DNA from: Bog-473 sp963725895 | GTDB taxonomy: Bacteria > Actinomycetota > Acidimicrobiia > Acidimicrobiales > RAAP-2 | Direction: 5' to 3' | DNA length: 64,000 bases | Assembly: GCA_963725895.1 (NCBI GenBank) | Contig: CAVSAJ010000004.1 | Location: 143,452-207,451 of the forward strand | Part shown: positions 10,655 through 19,602 of the stretch, in pieces | How the letters are laid out: the number at the start of each line of letters is the position of its first letter | Position numbering within the stretch: position 1 is the stretch's first letter | Notes under the pieces: model-generated | Database searches by the model: none | What the model was told of the DNA's origin: nothing | What the model saw: only the letters and a program-made list of their open reading frames with translations | Made by a program: the position numbers and the translations under genes

Positions 10655-11257
10655 TCAGCCCGGCCGAGTCTGGGTGGGGATTGCCCCTTCCTTGTAGTCA
10701 CTGATGATGACTGCCCTGATCTCCGCCAACCGCGCCCCGACGGCCTGCTGGCGCGTCACGAGCGCCGTGACCTGTTGCTCGAGGAGCGCCAGGACCCGCT
10801 CGACATCCTCGGCTGAAGTCAGGTCGACGCTGGCCATGTGGACATGGACGGCGAGCAAGGCATCCGAGCGGGCGAAGAGCCTGGGGTCCGCCGCCGCGTC
10901 AGCGGCCGGGGCCTCGGGTGCGGAGGCGGGCTTCCCCGATGAGGGGTCGGCCAGCACACCGGGGAGGTCGTCGATGATCTCCTTGCTGCTGGGTGCGTCC
11001 GTGGCCAGGCGATGACGGAGGATGGCCACGTCGTCCGTCAAGACGCCCAGTGCGTAGTTCAGAGCGCCGAGGGCGCGGCTGAGCTCGTCGCGCCACACAC
11101 GGATGGATGCTGTTCCCTGCTTGTCCCCGACGCCGGCCGACTCCTCCAGCGCGCGGTCGATGTCTCCTAGCAGGACCGGAGGGTCCTCGTCCCTCCGGTC
11201 CCCGGCCTCTCGGTGTCCGCCGCCATCATCGGGCAGGTGCGCCTGAGCTGATGGCAC
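10655..11257 (-). CDS. Hypothetical protein with coiled-coil character
   Basis: A 200-residue frame with no family I recognise. It is acidic and rich in Ala, Leu and Val. Heptad-like stretches (VWRDELSRALGALNYALGVL and VERVLALLEQQVTALVTRQQ) suggest helical bundles or coiled coils, with an Ala/Pro-rich linker between them (SGKPASAPEAPAADAAADP). No signal peptide or membrane segment is seen. The true start may be inside the frame, because the first 30 residues look poorly conserved in character. The gene stands alone, divergent from the dCTP deaminase gene. Confidence 0.6.
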   Translation of the reverse strand: MPSAQAHLPDDGGGHREAGDRRDEDPPVLLGDIDRALEESAGVGDKQGTASIRVWRDELSRALGALNYALGVLTDDVAILRHRLATDAPSSKEIIDDLPGVLADPSSGKPASAPEAPAADAAADPRLFARSDALLAVHVHMASVDLTSAEDVERVLALLEQQVTALVTRQQAVGARLAEIRAVIISDYKEGAIPTQTRPG

Positions 11258-11498
11258 TGGGTCACGCTCCTCTGCACCGCCGGGATTCCACGGGCTGGCG
11301 CCCGTTCATTCAGATCCTCTTTAGCACCCAGTCCCCAAGGACGGTAAGTGCTGATGGTCACTATTTCCTTTGTTGTCGGGCCTGTGGACGACATCGCTGT
11401 ACCTGGATGACACCCGTGTCCGTGCATTCATCCCCAAGTCGTCCACAGGGTGTGCCCGATGCCGCCCCCAGCACCCCGCTTCCTCTTGAGGGCACCAC

Positions 11499-12692
11499 GT
11501 GCTTTGCTCTGTCGGTGGACGCATTCCAGTCCCTCGAGGCACGGTGGCGCAGGTGGTCCTGAGCCTCCACGCGACATCCGAAGGGGTTCTTCCGGGCCAG
11601 TTGCTCGAGCGGGCGATCCACGCCGGCTATATCGACGCCGGGCGGTTCAAGGTCCCCGACGCCAACGTGCAGCCGGCCAGCCTCGACCTTCGTCTCGGCG
11701 AGCGCGCCTTGCGCATCCGATGCAGCTTCCTTCCCGGTGACGACTCCGTCGAGCGAAAGCTGAAGGACTACATCCTCGATGAGATCGACCTGCGTGGCGA
11801 CGGGGCAATGCTCGAGGCACGGTGTCCCTACCTGATCGAACTCAAGGAACGACTCGACCTCCCGGCGGGGCTGCGCGGCAAGGCCAACCCCAAGAGCTCG
11901 ACGGGTCGTATTGACGTCTTCACGCGTGTCATCACCGATCACAGCCACCGGTTCGACGAGATCGCGCCGGGCTATCACGGCCCGCTGTATCTCGAGGTGG
12001 TGCCACTCTCGTTTGCGGTCCGGGTCAAGGAGGACTTGGCGCTGAACCAGTTGCGGTTGTCGACGGGTCGGCCCTGGTTGACCGACGACGAGGTGCGCCA
12101 GACACATCTGGCCGTTCCCATCCTCTTTCGGCGTGGCGAGCCACTCCCGGTCGAAGACCTGGTGCTGTCGAACGGGCTCTTCTTGGGCCTCGACCTCCAT
12201 GGCGACGAGCGCGGGCAGGTGGGGTACAGCACACGGGAGAGCGCGCCGCTGCTGGACCTGACCACCGGGCTCGAGGTCGACCCGACACCCTTTTGGGATC
12301 CGGTCTACCGAGAAGAGGGCGACCGCCTCGTTCTGTCGCCGCGGCGCTTCTACCTCTTGATGTCGGACGAGGCAGTGAGCATCCCGCCGACCCTGGCTGC
12401 GGAGATGACGGCGTACGACCCGACGAGCGGCGAACTCCGCACTCATTACGCCGGCTTCTTCGACCCGGGCTTCGGGTTCGACCCGGCAGGGTGCTTCCGC
12501 GGCTCACGGGCCGCCCTCGAGGTGAGGGCGCACGATGTGCCCTTCATGGTCGAGAACGGGCAAGCCGTGTGCAAGCTGACCTTCGAGCGCATGCTGGAAG
12601 AGCCGACGGCGCTCTACGGCAGCAGCATCGGATCGTCGTACCAGCAGCAGGAGGAGACGCTGAGCCGGTACTTCCGGCGCGCTCCTGGCTGA
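11499..12692 (+). CDS. dCTP deaminase-fold protein (2'-deoxycytidine 5'-triphosphate deaminase family)
   Basis: This resembles the long 2'-deoxycytidine 5'-triphosphate deaminases that make dUTP from dCTP in pyrimidine nucleotide synthesis. Recognisable segments are NVQPASLDLRLGERALRI near the N-terminus, RGKANPKSSTGRIDVFTRVI (the nucleotide-binding box with SSTGR) and a second half starting near LSNGLFLGLDL that ends with YAGFFDPGFGF and SSYQQQEETLSRYF. The protein is about twice the length of single-domain Dcd enzymes, so it holds two copies of the fold. I use GTG 11499 because TTGAGGG lies six bases before it. GTG 11544 and GTG 11553 are alternatives that would remove a poorly matching N-terminal tail. 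Confidence 0.8.
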   Translation: MLCSVGGRIPVPRGTVAQVVLSLHATSEGVLPGQLLERAIHAGYIDAGRFKVPDANVQPASLDLRLGERALRIRCSFLPGDDSVERKLKDYILDEIDLRGDGAMLEARCPYLIELKERLDLPAGLRGKANPKSSTGRIDVFTRVITDHSHRFDEIAPGYHGPLYLEVVPLSFAVRVKEDLALNQLRLSTGRPWLTDDEVRQTHLAVPILFRRGEPLPVEDLVLSNGLFLGLDLHGDERGQVGYSTRESAPLLDLTTGLEVDPTPFWDPVYREEGDRLVLSPRRFYLLMSDEAVSIPPTLAAEMTAYDPTSGELRTHYAGFFDPGFGFDPAGCFRGSRAALEVRAHDVPFMVENGQAVCKLTFERMLEEPTALYGSSIGSSYQQQEETLSRYFRRAPG

Positions 12693-13152
12693 TTCGGCGG
12701 TCCAGGCGTCGCCCACCACGGCCAAAAGCGCTTCGACCGGTGCGCTTTCGGGAACGTCCGGCATTGTGGACGCACGGTGACGAACGTCGACGGCTCGCTC
12801 GTCACGACGCCGAATCAACTCGTGTCCAACGTTGCCGCGACCGCGCCAATTGGTGATGCGTTGATCACTGTCGGCGCGATCGTGTCAGAGCCCGGACAGA
12901 CATCGCGCATCTCACAACAGCATCACAACTGCAGCACCGCGGAAATGATGCGCAAGGTTGACGAGCGAAACGCGTTTTTCAGAGTCACAACCCGCGTTCG
13001 AAATGAATGCGGATCGAATCCACGAACCTCGTACTCATGGGGACCCAGTCGCTATATGGTTGGCGTGGAGGGGGTAAGTGCAGTAGTTCCCGGAGAGTCG
13101 GGCTCCGAGCCGGCATCGCCCCCGCCAGTTGGACAATTCCTGGTGGAGGAAG
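12693..13152. other. 460-base gap with no convincing gene
   Basis: A frame on the + strand (12777-13247) spans most of this gap but shows no domain, no good start and an unnatural composition. The gap is less GC-rich than its surroundings. It may hold the promoter of the glycine-rich gene: TATATG near 13055 could be a -10 element, but no matching -35 is evident. Confidence 0.4.
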
Positions 13153-14199
13153 ATGGAGGGATCTACGCCAGATCGGGTAAACCCGAACGAGAGCGCGAGC
13201 CTGGAAGATGTCTTTCGGTCGCGCAGCTTCGGGCGCCCGCCCCCTGACGCCGCAGCCGCTGTGGCTCCCCTGGCCGCGGCTGCGGTTCGTCAGGCGCGCC
13301 CGGGTTTCCTCCCGCGGAACCCCTTCATCGCGTCCGTAGCGGCCGCCGCAGCGGCCGGCTCGGTCGTCGCGGGCCTCGTGTTCGGACCCGGGCCGATCAT
13401 CCAACCTCTCGTCTCTGCACAGTCTCCCGGTCCCGGCCCGAGCGACGTGCCGAACTTCACGCCCTCGCTGTCCCCGCCACAAGGTGGCGCGCCGGCGTCG
13501 CCTGGCGGGAGCGGCCTCGCCGCGGACTCGACACCGTCGTCGACGTCCGGCTCGGGTTCGTCAGCGTCGTCTGGGGCCGTCTTCGCCGTGGTATCGGTGA
13601 CGAAGCCGTCAGGCGGTTCGCCCGCGCCGGCGAGCACCGTTGCCGGCGTCGGCACCGGTGCGTCCGGAGGCGGGTCAACCACGTCCACGACGACGCCGCC
13701 AACGACGACCACGGTGTCCAGTTCGCCACCGCAAGGGGGCGGCACCGGCACGAGCGGGGGTGGCACCGGTACGAGCGGCAGCGGGACAGGTACAGGCGGG
13801 GGCGGCACCGGCACGAGCGGGAGTGGCACAGGTACGAGCGGGGGCGGCACCGGCACGAGCGGGGGTGGCACAGGTACGAGCGGCGGCGGCGGCACCAGCA
13901 CGTCTTCGGGAGGAAGCGGCAGCGGCGGCGGTCAGGGCAACGGAAACGGCGGCGGCCAAGGCAACGGATGTGGCGGTGGTGGTGGCGGCAACGGCGGCGG
14001 CGGATGGGGCAACGGCGGCGGCGGTAACGGCGGCGGCGGTAACGGTGGCGGCGGATGGGGCAACGGCGGCGGTGGTAACGGTGGCGGCGGCAACGGATGG
14101 GGCAACGGCGGCGGCGGTAACGGTGGCGGCGGATGGGGCAACGGCGGCGGCAACGCCAACGGCGCCGGCGGATGGGGGGACGGCGGCCAGGGTCACTGA
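13153..14199 (+). CDS. Membrane-anchored glycine-rich repeat protein
   Basis: I use ATG 13153, preceded very closely by GGAGGA; a TTG at 13129 in the same frame is an alternative. Residues 1-55 look cytoplasmic, then a hydrophobic segment (PFIASVAAAAAAGSVVAGLV) should span the membrane. The remainder is low-complexity: a Pro/Ser/Thr-rich linker, a block of GTGTSGGGTG repeats and about 95 residues of almost pure glycine with N and W (GGGWGNGGGGNGGGG). Such tails occur in cell-wall or adhesive structural proteins. No enzymatic domain is present and I do not recognise a family. Repeats and base composition make the reading frame convincing but the function unknown. Confidence 0.6.
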   Translation: MEGSTPDRVNPNESASLEDVFRSRSFGRPPPDAAAAVAPLAAAAVRQARPGFLPRNPFIASVAAAAAAGSVVAGLVFGPGPIIQPLVSAQSPGPGPSDVPNFTPSLSPPQGGAPASPGGSGLAADSTPSSTSGSGSSASSGAVFAVVSVTKPSGGSPAPASTVAGVGTGASGGGSTTSTTTPPTTTTVSSSPPQGGGTGTSGGGTGTSGSGTGTGGGGTGTSGSGTGTSGGGTGTSGGGTGTSGGGGTSTSSGGSGSGGGQGNGNGGGQGNGCGGGGGGNGGGGWGNGGGGNGGGGNGGGGWGNGGGGNGGGGNGWGNGGGGNGGGGWGNGGGNANGAGGWGDGGQGH

Positions 14200-14283
14200 G
14201 CTGTCGATGCGCCCGGACGCCCTCGAGGCTGGTAAGTATGCGGGTACCGGCGGTCCAGCGCGCCGGTGCGAGCGAGGTCAGCC

Positions 14284-15264
14284 ATGAACTACACGAATCT
14301 GGGCACAGCGGGTCTGCGGGTCTCGAGGGTTTGCCTCGGGATGATGGGCTTCGGCAATGACAGTGACCGGGCGTGGGTGATTGACGAAGACGCAGCTGAG
14401 TCGATCGTCAAGGCCGCCGTCGAGGGCGGCGTGACCTTCTTCGACACCGCGGACGCCTATTCGGGGGGCGCCAGCGAAGTTGCGACCGGCAGGCTGGTGC
14501 CGAAGTTCTTGAGTCGCGACGAGGTCGTCATCGCCACGAAGGTGTTCATGCCGGTGACGGCGGGCGAGAACGGCGGTGGGCTGGGTCGCAAGCACATCTT
14601 GTCGGGGATCGACGCCTCACTGCGGCGTCTCAACACCGACTACGTCGACCTCTACCAGATTCACCGGTGGGACCCACGGACGCCCATTGAGGAGACAATG
14701 GAGGCGTTGCACGACGTCGTGCGCGCCGGGAAGGCCCGCTATATCGGGGCCAGCAGCATGTTCGCCTGGCAGTTCGCCAAGGCTCAGCACACCGCGGAGG
14801 TGCATGGCTGGACGAGGTTCGTCTCCATGCAGAACCACTACAACCTGATCTACCGCGAGGAAGAGCGCGAGATGATCCCGCTGTGTCTCGACCAAGGAGT
14901 CGGCTGTATTCCGTGGAGCCCGCTCGCCCGCGGCGTGCTCGCCGGCAATCGATCCCGCGGCGGTGACCGTCACACGACGCGCTCGAGCACGGACCCCTTC
15001 ACGGACTACCTCTATGGCCAACCCACCGACTTCGACGTGGTCGACGCGGTGGGAGAAGTCGCCGCAGCGCGCGGCGCCCCCTCCGCACAGGTGGCGCTGG
15101 CGTGGCTGCTGGCCAAGCCGGGCGTGACGGCGCCCATCGTCGGCTCCACGAAAAAGAAGCATCTGAAGGATGCGCTCGCCGCGGAGCAGTTGGTGTTGTC
15201 GCAGGACGAGATCGCCCAGCTCGAGAAGCCCTACGTGCCGCATCCCGTTCTCGGGCACTTCTAG
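14284..15264 (+). CDS. Aldo/keto reductase
   Basis: A 326-residue NAD(P)H-dependent oxidoreductase of the aldo/keto reductase fold. MNYTNLGTAGLRVSRVCLG is the typical start, FFDTADAYSGGASE carries the catalytic Asp/Tyr, YVDLYQIHRWDPRTPIEETM the barrel strand with the catalytic His region, and TAPIVGSTKKKHLKDAL the C-terminal cofactor-phosphate loop. ATG 14284 is chosen because GAGCGAGG precedes it. Substrate cannot be read from sequence. A second, different family member lies at 39417-40277. Confidence 0.93.
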   Translation: MNYTNLGTAGLRVSRVCLGMMGFGNDSDRAWVIDEDAAESIVKAAVEGGVTFFDTADAYSGGASEVATGRLVPKFLSRDEVVIATKVFMPVTAGENGGGLGRKHILSGIDASLRRLNTDYVDLYQIHRWDPRTPIEETMEALHDVVRAGKARYIGASSMFAWQFAKAQHTAEVHGWTRFVSMQNHYNLIYREEEREMIPLCLDQGVGCIPWSPLARGVLAGNRSRGGDRHTTRSSTDPFTDYLYGQPTDFDVVDAVGEVAAARGAPSAQVALAWLLAKPGVTAPIVGSTKKKHLKDALAAEQLVLSQDEIAQLEKPYVPHPVLGHF

Positions 15265-15333
15265 CGGAGCGGGCCGAAGACCGTCAGGTAGGGTCGCCGA
15301 CGGGTTGTACCCGCACGAGAGATCGGGGGTGGC

Positions 15334-16881
15334 ATGAGGGTCGCGCTGACGGTGGGCGATTTTCTCAATCGCGCGGCACTCGCCTACGGACAGCGCGTCG
15401 CACTGGTGGACGAGCCCGGCGCGGCCGGCTCGCTCGGCACGCAGACCTATGCGGAGCTCGAGGCACGTGCACGTGGGATGGCGCTGGCCTTCGACGATCT
15501 CGGCGTGAGCCATGGTGAGCGCGTCGCCATCGTCAGCCCGAACTCAGGCCGCTTCCTCACGTCGTACTTCGGCGTCAGCGGCTACGGGCGCGTCCTCGTT
15601 CCGATCAACTTCCGGCTCACCGCCGACGAGATCGCCTACATCGTCGAGCACTCCGGCGCGTCAGTCCTCCTGTACGACCCCGATGTCACGGACGAGGTGG
15701 ACACCATCAAGGTGAGCCACCGCTTCTGCCTGGACGGGGTCGAGGACGCCACTTTGTTTGCGCCGGCACCCGAAGGGGTCGCGCCCCACCCGTGGCAGGC
15801 CGACGAGGACGCCAGCTGCTCGGTGAATTACACGTCGGGCACGACGGCCCGGCCCAAGGGGGTGCAGCTCACGCAGCGCAACTGCTGGCTGAACGCGGCG
15901 ACGTTCGGGTGGCACACCGGCGTCAGCGACCGCGACGTGCTGTTGCACACGCTCCCCATGTTCCACTGCAACGGGTGGGGTATGCCGTATGCGGTGACCG
16001 GCATGGGTGGCACCCACGTCGTGCTGCGCAAGGTGGACGGTGAAGAGATTCTCTCTCGCGTCGAGCGCCACGGCGTGACGCTGCTCTGCGGTGCGCCCGC
16101 CGTGGTCGCGGCCGTGTTGGCGGGAGCCGAGGCCCGGGCGGCCGCAGGACGGCCCGTGCCCGGACGGGGCACCGTGCGCATCGTCGTCGCCGGCGCGCCG
16201 CCGCCCTCCAAGACGATCGAGCGGGTGGAGTCCGAACTGGGCTGGGAGTTCATCCAGATCTACGGGCTCACCGAGACCGCCCCGCTGCTGACCATCAACC
16301 GTGCGCCGGCCGAGTGGGACCATCTCGATCCCGGGGAGCGATCGGTGTTACTGGCTCGTGCCGGTGTGCCCGCCGTCGGCGTGCAGATCGACGTCGACTC
16401 CCACGGTGAGGTCCTGGCCCGCTCCAACCACGTGTTCGCCGGCTATTGGGAGCAGCCACGCGAGTCGGCCGAAGCGCTCGACGGTGGCTGGTTCCACACG
16501 GGGGACGGTGGCTATCTCGACGGCGCCTACGTGGTCATCTCGGATCGCAAGAAGGACGTCATCATCACGGGCGGCGAGAACGTGTCTTCCATCGAGGTCG
16601 AGGATTGCTTGTACCAACATCCCGCTGTCGCCGAGGTGGCCGTGATCGGCGTGCCGGACGAGAAGTGGGGAGAAACGATCAAGGCCCTCGTCGTGGTCCG
16701 CGAGGGCCACGACGTGAGCGAGGCGGACCTCATTGCGCACTGCCGGGAACGGCTGGCGCACTTCAAGGCCCCGACGAGTGTTGAGATGCGCGATGCGCTG
16801 GACCGCACAGCGACGGGCAAGCTCCAGAAGTACAAGTTGCGCCAGCCCTACTGGACCGGCCGGGAGCGCCTCGTCAACTAG
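15334..16881 (+). CDS. Acyl-CoA synthetase (AMP-forming)
   Basis: A 515-residue ANL-superfamily adenylating enzyme, probably a fatty-acid or other carboxylic-acid CoA ligase. The ATP-binding P-loop NYTSGTTARPKGVQ is near residue 165, the second adenylation motif YGLTETAPLL near residue 310, and the hinge and C-terminal motif (GDGGYLDGAYVVISDRKKD, then TATGKLQKYKLR with the catalytic lysine) are present. It may activate substrates for beta-oxidation together with the thiolase at 34808. Its stop overlaps the convergent RNase D stop by four bases (CTAG at 16878-16881). Confidence 0.94.
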   Translation: MRVALTVGDFLNRAALAYGQRVALVDEPGAAGSLGTQTYAELEARARGMALAFDDLGVSHGERVAIVSPNSGRFLTSYFGVSGYGRVLVPINFRLTADEIAYIVEHSGASVLLYDPDVTDEVDTIKVSHRFCLDGVEDATLFAPAPEGVAPHPWQADEDASCSVNYTSGTTARPKGVQLTQRNCWLNAATFGWHTGVSDRDVLLHTLPMFHCNGWGMPYAVTGMGGTHVVLRKVDGEEILSRVERHGVTLLCGAPAVVAAVLAGAEARAAAGRPVPGRGTVRIVVAGAPPPSKTIERVESELGWEFIQIYGLTETAPLLTINRAPAEWDHLDPGERSVLLARAGVPAVGVQIDVDSHGEVLARSNHVFAGYWEQPRESAEALDGGWFHTGDGGYLDGAYVVISDRKKDVIITGGENVSSIEVEDCLYQHPAVAEVAVIGVPDEKWGETIKALVVVREGHDVSEADLIAHCRERLAHFKAPTSVEMRDALDRTATGKLQKYKLRQPYWTGRERLVN

Positions 16882-18077
16882 TCCTGGTCGGATCCGTCGC
16901 CTTGGGCATCTGTCAGGGGACTGGGCCGGTGTGAGCGCTCTTCGAGGACGAGATGGCCGCGCCCGTCGAACGCGGCGGCAACGTCGCCGGCGATGAGGCG
17001 GCGCAGCGGGCTGCCGACGATGTCGCGTCTCCATCCCGTATCGAGACGGCCCGCCTCACCGCAGAGAAGCTGCGCAATGTCCGCCCGCGTCGCCAGCAGC
17101 CCCTGGTCGAAATTGAGGTCGTCGGCAATCTGACGGACCAGTCCGGAGCAGACGGCGACCATCGCCGCCCGAGCCGGCGCGTCGCGGTTGTCGGCGGGCA
17201 TGTGGATCTCGCCCGCAGGCAGCGCGAGGCCCCGCTCGACCGCGGCCAGGATCTCGGCCGCCCGGCCCTGCGCGAGATGGCGGCCGTCCACCCCGCGCGT
17301 CTGGCGGAGCTCGCCGCCGGAGTGTGGCGGCCTTTGTGAGATGGCGAGCAACCCGAGGTCCGAGAGCACCATGCGCCGTGGGCGATTGGTCTCGGCAGCA
17401 GTTCGTTCACGCCAGGCCGCGACCTCCTGGGCCACGGCACGCGACTTGCGCGACATGCTGCGAATGTCGCCCAGCTTCCACCATGCCTCTTCGGGCACGC
17501 GGGCCGGGGTGCGGTCACCGAGCACCTGCGCGCATTCGTTGAGCGCCCACTCGAGTCGACCGAGTGCCTGCAAGCGCTCGGTCAGGATCGATCGCAACTC
17601 CAGCAGGTGGGCGACGTCGCTCACTGCATAGGTGATTTGGCGTTCGCTGATCGGCCGAACCAGCCAATCGGAGAGTCGGTCGGCCTTGGGGAGCGTCGTG
17701 CCGAGCACCTGGTCGACCAGCCGGGCGAGCGAGGGCGTTGACATGCCGAGGAAGCCGGCGACGATCTGCGTGTCGAAGACCGTTGCGGGGACGGCACCAC
17801 ACGCTGCCTGCAACACGTCGAGATCCTGAAAGGCCGCGTGCGCGACGGCGATACCCGGTCCGTTGAAGAGCGCCGCCAGTGGCTCGGGATCGACGGCGAG
17901 CGGGTCCACCAACGCCACCTTGTCGGCCCACGCGATCTGGATCAGCGCGAGGTCAGGGACATACGTGCGCTCGGTGTGGAACTCGGTGTCGAAGGCGTAG
18001 TACTCCTCTCCGGTCACAGCCAGGACCAGCTCGTCCAGACTGCGTCGATCCACCACAATGACCGCGGGCGCGCTCAT
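16878..18077 (-). CDS. rnd: Ribonuclease D
   Basis: A 3'-5' exoribonuclease acting in tRNA and other RNA maturation. The DEDD exonuclease domain is visible: YAFDTEFHTERTYVPDLALI (motif I, Asp and Glu), AHAAFQDLDVL (motif II) and ITYAVSDVAHLLEL (motif III with Tyr and Asp). The C-terminal half should hold the HRDC RNA-binding domain. At 399 residues it has normal length. It is convergent with the acyl-CoA synthetase gene, sharing a four-base stop overlap. Confidence 0.92.
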   Translation of the reverse strand: MSAPAVIVVDRRSLDELVLAVTGEEYYAFDTEFHTERTYVPDLALIQIAWADKVALVDPLAVDPEPLAALFNGPGIAVAHAAFQDLDVLQAACGAVPATVFDTQIVAGFLGMSTPSLARLVDQVLGTTLPKADRLSDWLVRPISERQITYAVSDVAHLLELRSILTERLQALGRLEWALNECAQVLGDRTPARVPEEAWWKLGDIRSMSRKSRAVAQEVAAWRERTAAETNRPRRMVLSDLGLLAISQRPPHSGGELRQTRGVDGRHLAQGRAAEILAAVERGLALPAGEIHMPADNRDAPARAAMVAVCSGLVRQIADDLNFDQGLLATRADIAQLLCGEAGRLDTGWRRDIVGSPLRRLIAGDVAAAFDGRGHLVLEERSHRPSPLTDAQGDGSDQD

Positions 18078-18427
18078 CGGGCCCGCTCCGTCAGTGGCGG
18101 GCGCAAGCTTGCGTTCGCCCGATCAAGATGGAAGAGAAAGCGGATGATGGCGATCAACCCCGAGTCGTTTGACACGTGCGCGCTCACGCACTGCGGTTGC
18201 GCCGGCCGACGTCCTGGCCACAGAGAGGTTCCCCGCGCGACCGCGGGCGAGGATACCGCAGGGCACCAGTCGCGCGGCGCGGAAGTCGCTACACTGAGAT
18301 GTCGACGCGGGCCCGCATCGGCCCTGGTAGGAGCGTGTGGCGGCGAGATGATGATTTACGGCTCTGTTTCACCCGCCGGCGAACCGATAAGAGTGAGTAG
18401 TGCGCGCGTGAGGGGGAAGGCCTAGAG
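18078..18427 (+). other. 350-base gap upstream of the GGDEF gene
   Basis: No gene is supported here. The gap separates the divergent rnd and GGDEF genes and must hold both promoters. GGGGGAAGG at about 18412-18420 is a plausible ribosome binding site for the GGDEF gene at 18428. No confident promoter hexamers are visible. Confidence 0.4.
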
Positions 18428-19090
18428 ATGGCCAACGAGAACCTTGGCGGAGACGGCTTCGAGGATGACGCCGAGTCCGCGCGGGTTGCGGACGAGGGGG
18501 CACCTCCGGAAGGGACGGACACGGGCGGGCAGACGCGCACGGTCGAGTCCATGCTGCAGGAGATCAGCTCGACGAGTGGCGACGCACCGTCCGCGGCGCC
18601 CGGCATGGGCAAGTACGACCAGCTCTGGCAACTCTCGATGGCCGACCCACACACCGGCCTGGCCAACCAACTCCTCTTGCTCGACAGGCTCACCCAGGCG
18701 TTGGCGCGCCGGCGCCGACACGGGGGTGAGGTGGTCGTGTGTCACATCAATCTCGACAACCTGGCCGAGATCAATCTCGACCTCGGCTACACAATCGGCA
18801 ACACCGTCCTGTGCGATATGTCCCGCCGGCTCACCTCGGTCCTGCGCGCCGAGGACACGGTGGGGCGTGTCGGGGGGAGCGAGCTCGTCGTCGTGGTCGC
18901 AGTCAACGACGAGCAGGCGGTGGGACCTCTCATGCGCCGCCTGCAGCACACCCTCGACGAACCCGTCGTGGTGAGCGGCAAGGGCATCCGATTGCATGCC
19001 TCACTCGGCGTGGCGATCGCCGAGGATGCCGAATCGGCTGAGGAAGTCCTGGCCCGGGCGGATCGCTCCACCCGCGTCACGAAGCGCTAG
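18428..19090 (+). CDS. Degenerate GGDEF-domain protein
   Basis: The 220-residue protein has an acidic disordered N-terminal third followed by a GGDEF fold. DPHTGLANQLLLLDRLTQAL matches the start of the diguanylate cyclase domain, and VCHINLDNLAEINLDLGYTI the metal-binding core. The signature itself reads GGSEL instead of GGDEF, so the catalytic acidic residue is lost and cyclic-di-GMP synthesis is unlikely. The product-inhibition site RxxD is intact as RAED nine residues before GGSEL, so it may still bind cyclic-di-GMP as a sensor. No membrane segment or receiver domain is present. Confidence 0.8.
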   Translation: MANENLGGDGFEDDAESARVADEGAPPEGTDTGGQTRTVESMLQEISSTSGDAPSAAPGMGKYDQLWQLSMADPHTGLANQLLLLDRLTQALARRRRHGGEVVVCHINLDNLAEINLDLGYTIGNTVLCDMSRRLTSVLRAEDTVGRVGGSELVVVVAVNDEQAVGPLMRRLQHTLDEPVVVSGKGIRLHASLGVAIAEDAESAEEVLARADRSTRVTKR

Positions 19091-19229
19091 GGAGCTCGTC
19101 GGCCGAGGTCCGGCAGCGATCCCAACGACCGCTGGGCATGGGGTTGGCAGGCTGGGAGAACTGGTCCAGGGCGAAAACAGGAGTATCGGCTCTATTGGCG
19201 ACGCCCAATTCCAGCGAAAATTATTGGGA

Positions 19230-19568
19230 ATGTCGATGTACAGCGAGCTCCTCTCAGGCGTGTGTGCCGAGGTCGATCCCCTGCCGCTGCCGTCATCCAG
19301 GGACGACCTGGTCGTGATCCTTTTGCAATGCCGCCAGCGGCTGCAGCCGCATGGCGCCGACGGCGGTCAAGTCATGCGGGAGGACCTGGCGCTCGAGTTG
19401 GACCACGACCGCATGCTGCTGCGCCTGTGCAGGGCAATGGGCATCGAGAGCGACCCCAGCCGCTTCGCCAACCCGCTGGCCGAGCGCGGGCGCCTCGAAG
19501 ACCTCCTGCGCGACGCCGGCGTCGATTTCCGGACGCTGGACGATCACCGTCGGGTCAAAGTCGCGTAG
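19230..19568 (+). CDS. Small hypothetical protein
   Basis: About 112 residues from ATG 19230 (ATG 19236 is equally possible). The middle is charged and helical (VMREDLALELDHDRMLLRLC), and the protein ends in a basic helix (DFRTLDDHRRVKVA). I recognise no family. The gene lies downstream of the GGDEF gene with its own gap and has no obvious Shine-Dalgarno. It is convergent with the response regulator gene. Confidence 0.55.
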   Translation: MSMYSELLSGVCAEVDPLPLPSSRDDLVVILLQCRQRLQPHGADGGQVMREDLALELDHDRMLLRLCRAMGIESDPSRFANPLAERGRLEDLLRDAGVDFRTLDDHRRVKVA

Positions 19569-19602
19569 GCGTTCTCGCCGGGCGGCCCTCAACGCACCTG
19601 GC

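Noticed and set aside
12777..13247. A 156-codon + strand frame before the glycine-rich gene
   Set aside because: No domain, no good start and it overlaps the more convincing gene at 13153.
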